Shown here piece after piece: positions 1-11,900 of a stretch of 64,000 bases of DNA (the first letter of the stretch is position 1; each line of letters begins with the position of its first letter). Source of the stretch: Dirofilaria immitis (taxonomy: Eukaryota; Nematoda; Chromadorea; Rhabditida; Onchocercidae); the NCBI GenBank assembly GCA_024305405.1, contig JAKNDB010000068.1:4716001-4780000 (forward strand). The letters run 5' to 3'. The translations under genes and the position numbers were made by a program. The notes under the pieces were generated by a model. That model saw only the letters and a list, made by a program, of their open reading frames with translations, was not told where the DNA came from and ran no database searches.

Positions 1-63
1 TTCAAATTTTCAGCGATATTTTATTAATATCTTTTATCAAACATCGAATGTCGTGTTTTTTAG

Positions 64-1879
64 GGAGAAAAATGGGCGAATAGTTTTGGCATATTTTGGC
101 GAAGGTGCAGCATCGGAAGGTGATGCACACGCAGCAATGAATATGGCTTCTACATTAGTTAGTAATAAATTTAAAATTTAATAACTTTAATTAAGTATTT
201 GATTGTTCAATTTAATCTTATTTGCTTGTTAAAATTACAAATTCAAATTAAGTAAAACGAATTAAAATGAATCATGGATTTAATTAATAAGGTTAGTAAT
301 TTCCATTTTTCGGATCTTTTTTTTTAGGGAAAAGATTTAAATTTTATTTCTTGAAATAATTTTCATTAATCTTTATTCTTAAAAAAAGAAATTCAGAAAT
401 GTCCAATAATATTTTTCTGCCGTAATAACGGTTATGCAATTAGTACACCAACAACGGAACAATATGGTGGTGATGGTATTTGTAGTAAAGGTATCGGATA
501 TGGTATCCATGTTATACGGTATTTTTTTCTGCATTTTGAATTTTGAGAGTGAAAAGTAAGGATCATGCTCTGTTAATTTTTTTCTTTAATTCAAAATTAA
601 CTAATTTTCTTAAAACTTGTGAACGTACTGGATATAGCATTCATGTGATATGGTATTTTCTTTTATTGCATTTTATTAGTAAAAATTAAAGATCGAAACA
701 GGCATATTATTTTCGCATTTAAAAATGCTTATTATTAAGTCATTTTGAAGGGGAAAAAAATTGTTTACTAACAAAGAAATAATCATTTGTATAACATATG
801 CATAAATGTAGTGTTAAATCAGTAAAAATATTGCTAAGCAAATAAACAAAGAAATCATGAGAAATTTGAATAATAATATAATAATAATTGAAAGTGCTAT
901 TACAATTTATTTATGATTTAAGTCTTATCATAGAGTTGATGGTAATGATTTAATTGCTGTATATAATGCAACTAAAGCAGCCAGAGAAATCGCAGAGCAA
1001 AATGAGCCTGTCCTAGTTGAAGCTATGACTTATCGTTTAGGACATCATTCAACATCCGATGATTCAAGTGCTTATCGGTATTCAATTTTAAATTTGCATT
1101 TGGTATTTAATTTTAAATTTCCATATTTTCATCCCTGTCTTGAAACAACGCTAAAAATTAAAATTTTTGCTTAATAAGCAAAATAAATATATTTATTTAT
1201 TTGATACTTGATTACATAATTAAAAAATTATTTTATAGCTGCAATGAGGAAGTTACAATGTGGCATGAGAAGGATAATCCAATCGTTCGATTTAGAATAG
1301 TTCTTGAAAATAAGAGATGGTGGAATAGTGAGGAAGATAAGGTTTATCAGCAAGAAGTTAGTAATAAAGTTGAAATTCTTTTTCGCCAACACATTCCTAA
1401 ATTATTCTTTCATCGAAATGATACATAATTTTAGATACGAAAAGAAATTATGGAAGCATTTCTGTATGCCGAAAAAATACTCAAACCAAATGTTTTTAGC
1501 ATGTTTGATGATGTTTATAAGGTAAAAATAAATAATATCCCTGAAGTTAGAATTAGAAATTATTAAAAAATATTTTCGAAAATTTTTAATTTAAATTTTG
1601 ATTAAATGTTATGATTCAAATAGCAACATAAATTATTCGCTGCTAAAAATTCTCTAACAAATTTAAATCAAAGTGATAAACTTTTTTCCAGCTTTATCAT
1701 TTCTTATCCATTTCAAATAACTCAATTCTATTTTTTATATTTAATAATTTCGAGTTTGACAATTTTTATATAATTTGCAGGAAATGCCGAAAAATTTGCA
1801 AGAACAACGTGATGAACTTGCAGAACATCTAAGTAAATATGGCAAACACTATCCAATGAATAATTTCGAAGATAGTTGA
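64..1879 (+). CDS. bckd-1A: Branched-chain 2-oxoacid dehydrogenase E1 alpha subunit (3' part)
   Basis: Mitochondrial E1-alpha subunit of the branched-chain 2-oxoacid dehydrogenase, which decarboxylates the keto acids of Leu, Ile and Val using thiamine diphosphate. Six exons are visible with consistent phase: 64-157, 397-518, 934-1077, 1239-1368, 1435-1521, 1781-1879. The N-terminal half lies outside the window. Seen in translation: [15 protein letters not shown] (ThDP-binding region), [17 protein letters not shown], and [15 protein letters not shown], the phosphorylation-loop motif that carries the regulatory serines of the family. The C-terminus ([17 protein letters not shown] then TGA) resembles the human C-terminal tail. 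No frame breaks. The neighbouring skr-1 gene converges on it. Family identity rests on recalled human BCKDHA and is very secure. Confidence 0.95.
496..715 (+). repeat. Duplicated exon end plus splice donor inside an intron
   Basis: The last ~23 bases of the exon ending at 518, its donor and the first ~70 bases of the following intron (496 to about 590) recur in diverged form at about 630-715. At protein level GYGIHVI recurs as GYSIHVI, followed by the same tGGTATTTT donor context. The second copy has no usable AG acceptor just upstream, so it looks like a relic of a local duplication, not a functional alternative exon. Confidence 0.6.
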
Positions 1880-2894
1880 TGTCAATTCTGTAATCACTTC
1901 TAGATAAAAGAACAAACAATTCGGGAAGCCTTCGAAAGATGGCCAATCAATATTACACTATATTTCCTCCTCCCACAATATCAGAAATTTTATTTTTTCT
2001 TGCTAACATCTATGTAATATCTGTTTACAGTCATCGTTGTCAATATTTGACCGAGAAGGATATGTTCTTGAAAATTTTAAACATTAAGGTTTATACATCC
2101 CTGTCTCCATTTGTTTTGTAATCTGCAACATTTGCAATAGCGCAAATACCGTATACCTTCTAATTATATCTGTATATCATTTGCCTAGACTGAAACACAC
2201 ACATCTTGTATTTCAAGATAAAAATTGCGCTGAAATTTATAAATCTACCATGAAGAACTCCTTAAATTTTTTACAATCCGAGCAAACGATAATAAAACTA
2301 GAATATATCATCTATCCATTATCGACACTTCATAAAAATATATGGAAATAGCATCTAAATCGAATTCAACACTAATTTATAAAATATTTAAGTCCGATCT
2401 AAATCATACTTGACAGTATTCCCAAACGCACTCGTTAGACTAAAATAAATTTATTTACTCTCTCAGCCTAAATCCAACTTTTGTTATCAAATATAAGAGT
2501 TGTATAGTATGCTTTGTATTTTCAGTACAATAATTGAAAGGAAAATGCTTCTTGAGACAATAATAATATACATGTCACTGCCAATTTAGGTTGTGAAGAT
2601 TCAATTGGATACATGAAAGAATAAGCTGTATAGCATATGACACAATATTCAATGTTGAAATCAATTTTCTGGAACTTAGGGATAAAGGGAGAGGAATTAA
2701 AAAATGGTGAGCATGATATATGCTCAGGGACTGATTTAAAAGAAATCAAAAAACTACAATGAAACAGGACTGTTACATGTCCAAGTTAATGGTTAAAACG
2801 AAGATATGACTGAAATGAATTTTTACATCTAATAAATTGAATATCAGAATTTCACAAGCATGTTGCAATTTTGAACTGCTAAAAGCAGACAAAT
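1880..2894. other. Convergent intergenic spacer and 3' UTRs
   Basis: About 1 kb between the stop codons of two convergent genes. It should hold both 3' UTRs. Open frames here are short and show no family similarity that I recognise. No RNA gene or repeat was seen. Confidence 0.5.
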
Positions 2895-4813
2895 TCAGTC
2901 TTCGCACCATGCATTTTCCTTTCGAATCTGCAAAGAATAAACTATGGAAACTATACTGAGAAATAATTTTAAGAAATTAATTGCTGATAATTTAAAAAAA
3001 AGCTTAGTATACTGTTATCCAATTAACAAATAAAAGGATAAATACATCATGACAGATCGGCTACCAACAGTTAGAAAATCAAATTCATCAATCATTTAGC
3101 TAACATATTTAAGGAGGATTAGTAATTCTTTACACCACATGAAATGGTTTTAATGATTCCGAATCAAGCTGAACTTGCTCTACAAATGAAAAACAACGCT
3201 TTACAGCGGAATAATCTGATATAATCAACACATAGCAACACAACTAAAATGAGATATGTATCACATGCTCCAAAAATTAGTATAACAAAAAATCACATGA
3301 AAAATAAAACATTTTATAAAAAGACTAAGAAAAACAGCATAAAACTTCCCAACCTGTTCTTCTTCTTCCGGAGTGAAGTCGTTCTTAATATTAAAGGTTC
3401 TTCGAATCTCTTCCGGCGACTTACCCTTAATCATATTAGCTACCGTCTTGCATGTTACATCGAGTAACCCCTTTATGTCCAAATAATTCGCTGCCTGAAT
3501 ATATGTTTTATACACTTTTTGATGACAAGTATCTTTCTCTTTTTGTTTACTAAGACAATAAAGACAGCATTTAAAGTTCTATCTAGTTCATATATCGTTC
3601 ATATACCAAGATTTATTTTTCGGATAGTTAATTATTTGATAATTTTGGTAGTTCTTTCGAAAGCACAAGTAATCTAAAAACATTATCAATGTCATTTTTG
3701 TAGACATTTAAATATTAAATACCAATTCACAGTAAAGAATTCTGCGAATCCTACAGCTTGTATAGCAGAAGCGAAATCAGATAAGTCAACAATCAACTCG
3801 ATAAGGAAAAAAAAAACTAAGCACTTGCCAGAATGAGCTCGAATAATGTTCCTTGATCAACTTTAAGAAATTCGACATCCCATGATGAAATATCATCAGT
3901 GCGCTTTTCCTTATTGTCATTATCTTCCGGTGGAATCGGATCATCTTTATGGTATTCACACCAATGAATAACCTGCAATATTAATACCATTTAATAAAAG
4001 AAAAATATCCGAGTGAATTAAGCACAACTTTAACACATTGCTCTTCATTTTTTTTCTAGAATCAAGAAACAGAACTAACAAATAAATTTATGCAAATTTT
4101 GCTATATCTCTTCCATACCTTTAAGATGTGAACCAAATTAAAAAAATCAGATTATGCAGGAATAATGAATCGTCATTGAACAAGCATGTGATTTCTTTAG
4201 TTGATGCAATTCACAAAGTATTATCAAGTATTCTAATTGCAACTCATTATGGCTAACTTTTTAAATTATAATAATTTTGCATGTACACCGTTACTTATTT
4301 CTTAATTATTACAAAAACTCACTAGTTTGTTAATAATTTTGAGAATATTTTCTTTTTCCTAACCTTTTTGAGAATAGCTGAGTTGACGCTTTGTAATGGA
4401 ATACCTTCAACCATATCAATATCCCCTCCATCTTGATTGTCCATTCCCAAATCTATAGTTAAAAACGTCAGGAATAATAAATCAATATGTATGAAATATT
4501 GAAATATACATACGCTGTTAATCGTGGTACACATATATCAAAAATTAAAATTAGTATAAATATGCTAAAATTCATAGTTTGAAGTAATTTTATAATAATA
4601 CTACGAACATTGAGATTATTCTTTGTATATCATTAATTAAAAATTCGAATAATTTATAACTTGAGAATTTTTACGACCAAACATTGCCAACTCACCTTGA
4701 AGCATCGTGTTGATCGTAGTTGATAATCTGATCACATTTCGATCCACTTCGAACGTTTCATTATCCGATGATATCAGCGAAATTTTTGGTTGCGCGGGTT
4801 TCTGCTCGCTCAT
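2895..4813 (-). CDS. skr-1: SKP1-like SCF ubiquitin ligase adaptor
   Basis: Adaptor that bridges F-box proteins to the cullin in SCF E3 ubiquitin ligases. Exons in transcript order: 4813-4696, 4452-4364, 3972-3829, 3494-3354, 2927-2895, giving 525 nt and 174 residues, close to the usual SKP1 length. Seen: N-terminus [68 protein letters not shown]; and the F-box-binding C-terminus [13 protein letters not shown] 4811-4813 is the natural start. Introns are GT-AG except intron 3, which is best read as GC-AG. No frame breaks. Nematodes have large skr families; this sequence is closest to the conserved SKR-1/SKP1 type rather than a divergent paralogue. Confidence 0.96.
3495..3828 (-). other. Probable GC-AG intron in skr-1
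   Basis: On the minus strand the exon reads through ELIL and is followed by GCAAGT. Joining there to the TTCAG acceptor before GCAGCG gives ELIL-AANYLD, identical to the family consensus, in phase. The alternative GT donor four bases downstream (GTGCTT) must use a second AG four bases into the next exon and gives A-T-N instead of A-A-N. The GC-AG reading is better in both donor context and protein. Confidence 0.65.
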
Positions 4814-6130
4814 TTTAACTAGTAATTCGATGATAGTATAAACCTTGTGATAACGCCTGAAAAATTCATTTCTTTCACAGTTAACTTCTAAAATCCTGAC
4901 AGTTTCATACAGCAGTTATAAAATCGATTTCAAGAATATTCCAAAAAGCATTCTATTCAAAGAAAGTAAATTCATTAAGATTGATTGAGACAATATATGG
5001 GATCTACTTTGGATTTCATCACCCTTTCAAATGAAATCAATATATTTTTCCAAAATCAATTTTACTTTTCCCTTAGCCAATCATAAATAAATCGCAATGA
5101 AAGTGCTTATGTAACAGAATGGGAAAGAAACAAAAAAATCAAAAACTGAAAATAAAGATCATATTGCGGATTGAACGATTCCTTGATTAATCGATAAAGG
5201 ATCTACTCTTATCGAATATTAATTAAATTTTAGAAGATGACATATACGATTTGTGATTTTTTCGATATAAAAAGAGAATGATGTTAATATGAAATATATT
5301 CTAATCAGTTCTTTCTTAAATATCTAATACTGAATGATCTGGCAACTATCCAAATCAACCTTCCGCATCGTCATATTAATATATAGATATTTGCAATCTT
5401 GTTTTGTTATATATTATCTTAAAGAACGGAATGTCCGCAGATTAACAATCAATATTTTAAAACCTGTCTCTTTGAAACTTACAGTTATTTAATGATACAA
5501 AAATCATACCACAACATGATAGATATATCTGAACTAGTCTTCAAATAAATTTAAATGGCCAAGTTAAAGTTAATAAAATCATTACGACAGACTAAAAATA
5601 TACGTATATTGTTGCCCTATCGATAAATATTAGTCATCAAACTATTCTGAATAATCTATTAATCTATAGAAACGACTGATATGCTTGGAATTAATTAACT
5701 TTAATTGGCTAATATGCAAGAAATCGATTATACTCGACTTGATTAACATTTCTGAGAATGCATTATGTTGTGATATCACCAAGCTTAATCACTATAATAA
5801 ATTACAATATAAATTTAATGCACAAGCTAGTTGAAACTTAGACAAACTATCAGGAACAATATGATGTAAATTGGAAAAAATAAGCCATAAACCTAAGTCC
5901 CCAATTATCTCGGAACATCCGAAACTTAATCGTTTCATACCGTACCAAAATCTTAGACTTACATGATCAATGAAGGCCGTTGCAGCACAAATTTTTTATG
6001 TATTTACGTAATACTTTGCGAGATTAATGGTCTTCGAGAACCGATGATCTTCGGTCTTCTTCTTTACGTTAGACTAGAGTTACGGGTCATTTTTTTGACC
6101 TTTGATCCCTATTATTATATGAAATAAGGT

Positions 6131-6198
6131 TTTAGACCTATATGGAAAAGTACATAGTAAACAATTTAGACCTATATGGAAAAGTACATAGTAAACAA
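6131..6198. repeat. Perfect 34-base tandem duplication
   Basis: Two adjacent copies of a 34-base unit (6131-6164 and 6165-6198) starting TTTAGACCTATATGG are identical, which suggests a recent slippage or assembly duplication. Confidence 0.85.
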
Positions 6199-8560
6199 AG
6201 TTTGCCTGATAAATTGGAAAATTTCTGAATGCTTTGATATCATATCTCAAATAAAGAGATAGTGATTTGAATTGATAAAGAAGATGATAAAAATCTGGAA
6301 AAGACAGAAAATCTAATAAAGATTGATCTCTCTTATCATTCAGATCACAACAACAACAAACCAACTGTTTAGTTTAATAACTGTGGATTGAAACTAATTC
6401 TCATCAAATTTCTGCTTATATTTTTCTTCTATGAACTCAAATTCTTATGCAGATTAGTAATCAATCGTTACCTACTCATATGATGCTTACGTGAAGTATA
6501 TATATATGCATGATTGTAACGTACATATACATATGTTTGATATTCATTTTGAAATAGTACTATAAAGTTCTTAAATATCTATTAAAATAAAAGCTAAAGT
6601 AATAAAAAACAAAAGGGATCATATTTATCGAAGCTTTCAATTTGGTTAATCGAACTGCTTCATACAGAATTGCTATGACAATCCGTAAAATATTATCATA
6701 TCAGCGATTTCAGAAATTATTATTTAATTTGCAACTTTAAAGAAAACATTCATTAAACCGATTTGCATAATTAAACTTTAACCAAAATTACATCTTCAAA
6801 AGAATTCTTAATGAAAATGCTGAAATAGTAAATTAAAAAAGTCAAGCCTTACTTTAATTTTTGTCCCAACAAAATGCGATAGGCTCATTTTTTTATTCTA
6901 TATGCATATATATCTACATTTATTCGAAATCAGATCATCTTTTATAACATCGTCAGAATTTACTCAAGCTTTAAATTCCGGCTTAGAATTTTCATCGTGA
7001 TTTCACTTCTTGCTGAATTGTTGGCCTAATCACTCATATCCATCTAATAACAGAACTTTCCTTAAATAGGCATTTCTTATTAATATATCCTATTTGTAGT
7101 ACATTAGCAACATAGTTATCAATGTTTTTATCCATTATAATCTGTCCCAAAATGAAGATGTAATTGTAGCCTAGGCTTTACAAAATTTTCATGCTGTTTT
7201 CTCTTCATTTTAATCTCAGTTTTAGCTACTGATTTCCAGGTATATATTTTGGCGTTAAGGCCAATATTAAACGTTTCTCTACAACAGCTTAATATAAATA
7301 AAATTGTGAAACGTAAAATATGTACTTATGAACTAAAAAAGACGATTTTTAATCGTATCATTGGCTATAACTATTTATTTGAATATTCGATTTTATCTGA
7401 ATTCTTTTCCGATATTTCATTTAAAATATTTTTTATTTGAATTTTTTTGGTATTCAATTTTATTCCGAAATAGAAAAGCAAAAATAAAAATTAAAACAAA
7501 AAGAAAATTACACTTAAAATTTAATTGATAATTCATATTTGCACTAAATTTCCTAACATAAATTTCTTGATGACCTTCAAGCAAATGCAACTAATCATTG
7601 AGCGATTTTCGTAGAAGGAAAATTAAGATAATGCTGAAAAAATCAAAAAATTCATAAATTAATTTGTAGTTGACAAAATCATTGAATTGAAAATATGAAA
7701 TTTTACGGGAAATTGCAGCCTAATTAATGGTTAAAAGAAATTAAATCAAGTTGAAATGAATGGAAAATTATAAAAAGCAAATAAATAAATTAAATTTACT
7801 ACTTTTTATTGATAACTCTTCAAAAAAACCCAATAAATTTAGTCATATCGTAAAATACTTATAAATTGAAATTTCAAAAAATTAAATCCATGATTATAAG
7901 AGATACAAATAAAAGAAATTTTTAAACAAAGCTGATAATTATGAATAATAATTTACTATTGCAAATTCTCAGTTAAGAATTTACTTAAAACTTGACTGAA
8001 AATTTATAATTTGTAATTTACATTGTATTTAAAAAAATTCTATTAAAATTCCTTCTATTAATGATTTAAGATATTAATAATCAAAAATTCCAAATTTTTA
8101 AAAGATGCCGCAGCAGTATACGACGAACAATCAGCAGATATTATACACGGGTACACATGTACCATTATTTTGTTCAATTATTATTACTAAGTGTTTTGAA
8201 TAAGCTTCAAATATATCTAAATGACGGAGCGTTAATTATGCGAAATACAAAAACAAACTTTCCTGAAACGAATCGATTAACGGAATGATGCTAAGCGAGG
8301 AAGAATTTGCAAAATGAAATAGACATTAGAAAAATACGGAAATGACGTCATTCGGTTATCGTTGGCATTTCATTAAAATTATTTCTTTCTTTTTTTTCAA
8401 TTCATATGTTGGGGAATTTTCAAATTATAATTTATTATTTAAAAATTCAAATCTAATCTTCACAAATCTCTCATGGTATTATGATTTGATGCGGTCTTTA
8501 GGTATTAAAAATCAATATTATAAAATGGACAACAATGACAAAATTCATTTTTGTTATGAT

Positions 8561-8626
8561 AAAAGAGTAAACGTAATGGAAACGTGCGGTTTTATAAAGC
8601 TAAAAGAGTAAACGTGATGAAAACGT
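8561..8626. repeat. Short direct repeat pair, 25 bases, ~41-base period
   Basis: AAAAGAGTAAACGTAATGG at 8561 recurs at 8602 as AAAAGAGTAAACGTGATGA, about 330 bases upstream of the rev-1 start codon. Two mismatches in 25 bases. Confidence 0.7.
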
Positions 8627-8950
8627 ATTAAAAAGAACGGAAAATTAAATTTAAAACGTTAGAAAAATGTTTCAGGTTAACGTGTAAATGTGTATAATAA
8701 TGTTTTTAAGCATAATATAAGTAAAAAATATTCGATTTTGCATATATGTTGAGATGTAAATTTAGTGAATGAAGTCGTATAGAATCGTAAAAAACGTGAC
8801 TATTTGACGTATTAATAATTTTTTTCATGCTAAAAGTTAATTTCCAATGATTCCTTTTTTTGATTCAAATGAAATGCGTACAGTAATTATCAAATCTGCA
8901 AGTTTCAACCGTCCTTATTTCACCGTTTTTTCCTTCAGAAGTAAACTTGG

Positions 8951-11900
8951 ATGTATTTTAATGATAAAGGAAATGATAACGGCGAAATTGAAAGTCGTGT
9001 TGAGCAATGGGTAAGTTGAAATTTGAAAATTTGATATAAGCTTATTTTTCAACGAAAAAATATATATTCGTCTAGTTCACTGCATAATCAATTTAACCTG
9101 AAAGTATTCAGATTTAATCCGCTGGAATTATTTTTAATCCAAAGATAGAAAGTTCCTGAATTAAATGAAGATGATCTTTGTTTTGTTTTTGAAAAGAATA
9201 TTAGAGAATTCATTTGCTATTTCGAGATTTTTCTCGGAAATTTTTCAAATGAAATAGACAATCTGTGATGTACAAATATGTCGTCTTAGGTTTTATCAAT
9301 ATCTTAAACATCGCATGAATCATTAAATCATTGTTTTTATAAACTATGATTTCTGACTGATTCTCTTACCTAATATTCCTTAGATAATTAATGAAAATTC
9401 GACGTTTTTAGTTTGGAATTGAATTTAATTGGATATTTCCACTAGTTTAGTTTTAGGATTGTACCCTTCTATCACTATTATTAATAGTACCTATAATACA
9501 GTTTCACTAAGTTAGCACTGTTTTATCCACTATTACTACTTCGATATTTTTATTGAAAATTTTCAATTTTAGCAAAATTATATGCAGACGAAAAAGCCAA
9601 ACTTCAATATCAAGTAAATGTATTGGACAAGCACGACTGTATTTCAAATATTTTGAAGGAATTTCAATTTTTGTCAATGGTTATACAGGTGATCCTTCTT
9701 ATTCCTCCCTCAAAATGGAAGATAATGAGATTAAAGCAGGTTTTTTTGACTAAAATTATAACATTTGTTAAAAATTGTAATAATAAACAAATATATTAAA
9801 TGGAATATTTCAGTTGAAATTCCCAAAAATTCCGTAGCTGAAAACATATGTCATTGTTATATTCTCCATATGCACTGGAATAAAGTATTAATATAGAACA
9901 GTTTGGAGTAGTTTACGAAAGAGGCTAATGACAGAATAATACTGAATATATTTATTACGAGTAAAACATAAACAATTTTTTGAGTTTTTAGTGTGTAAAA
10001 TAGCTGAGAATAAGTGACATTATGGATCTTCCTTATACGTGGACTGCGTTGTTCCTATCAAAAAATTAATCCATTTGTGAGTACATTTGAATCTGCAAAA
10101 TGTAATATTTGCATAAACTTAGATCCACCAGCAGCCGAATTACGAAAGTTGATATGTTTACATGGCGGCGAATTTCATATTTACTACAAATATGGCACTA
10201 CAACCTACACAATCGCTACGCATTTAGCAGTTGCTAAAGTGAAAAAGCTTCGAAAAGAAGAAAAAGTTATTCATCCAAAATGGCTTCTCGATAGGTTACC
10301 TATTAATTTATTAGAAACTTAGGTCTGGTTTTTTCTTAGTAGGTTTGCATTGTATTATTAAAATTTATCTTATCCTTATTTATATATATATTGAATTTCT
10401 GAAAACGATTTGTGAAATTAATCTCCAAGTTTGTAACTCGGTGAAAATTCCTCGCATTTACAGTATCGAAGCAGGAACCCGGTTACGTGAAGATGATTAT
10501 TTGCTGTATAAAATGGTGCATTGCAAGCAGCTGTAGCAAAACGATTTGCAGTTGGGAGTTATGATAAATCAAAAACGGCAAGGAGCGCTGCAAATGATCC
10601 AAATTTTGTGAATAATTTTTATGAGAGGTAAGATTTTCTTATTCTTTTTGACTTGATTTTTAGGAATAATATTTGATTTAGAAGGCTTGGAATAGAAAGC
10701 ATGTAAAGAAAACCTATCTCATATATCTGAAATATTTTTTCAAGCAATTTGAAAAGTCAGTAATTTTTTACGTTATCGAAAAATCGACTTCATCTTTATT
10801 CTTTTTCAAATTATAGTCTTTGAAAACATTTATATATGATCTATTGAAAAGATTTATTAGTACAAGATTTATTTTCATAGAATATGATATGCAATTTTTT
10901 TCTCTTAATTCGTTCCGTAATTTGGTTTATCATTTAAAGAATGGGTGAGTTTTAGAAATAAATTTTAGATCTCGTCTGCATTTGATCTCAACTTTAGCTC
11001 AAGAAATGAAATATTATGTAAACGAGTTAAGAGAAAATCAAACTGATAATTTTCCTTCACGAATATATCTACAACATTTGGTTGATGAAAGCTTTACTGA
11101 GTAAGCAGTTTAGTTTTGAAATATTTGAATTTTCAAATACACTATTTAAAAGAATTTTTATTTCATTTAATACTTTTTAACATAACAGGTTGAAGAAATT
11201 TTAGAAAAACTCAATGTTCGTAAGAAGGAGCAATAAATTGTATTATTTGTTTTATCTTTATTTGCATACGTCTCTAAGGAAGCAAGTTCTTTTATAGTGT
11301 TATACATTATATAAAGTGTTATGAGTTATTTAAATTTTTTAGTTCACCAAAGGAAACTATTTGTCATATTGATTTGGATTGTTTTTTCGTATCGGTGGCA
11401 CTAAGAACTCGCCCAGAATTGATTGGAAAGCCAGTTGCTATTACGCATTCAAGGGTAATTTTCACAAGATGGAATGTTTTGATTATTCACTTTAGCACAT
11501 TTCTCTTTGTGATTGATTGCAACTGTTGGGTTATCATTAATTCAGATTGCTTAGTGTTATCATTATGCAATAATTAAGATTTTTGGAAAATATATTTTGC
11601 TTTGCCTCAATTACTTGGTAATGCTATACTTACATCATTTTACAGTTTTTATTTTCCGAAATTATTTTGACTATTTTGTATTTTTTTAAGGGTATAGAAG
11701 GTGCTGGTATGTCTGAAATTGCATCATGTAGTTACGAAGCCCGAGCACAAGGTGTGCGTAATGGCTGTTTGATTAAGAATGCGCGGGAGACATGTCCCGA
11801 ACTCATTTGTCTTCCTTATCAGTTCGATGATTATCGACACATTTCAAGGGAAATTTATTCAATTTTATCGGGGTTTGTTTTATTAGTATATCTAATTTAT

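Larger units (their letters stand above)
4814..8950. other. Intergenic region between divergent skr-1 and rev-1
   Basis: About 4.1 kb between two divergently transcribed genes, so both promoters should lie here. The sequence is AT-rich. Apart from a 34-base direct tandem repeat (6131-6198) and a short repeat pair near 8561-8626 I see no gene, RNA or clear promoter motif. The open frames of 60-95 codons are low in complexity and look accidental. Confidence 0.5.

Noticed and set aside
630..652. Mutually exclusive exon in the E1-alpha gene
   Set aside because: The duplicated GYSIHVI segment has a donor but no AG acceptor close upstream that would give an open exon of useful length.
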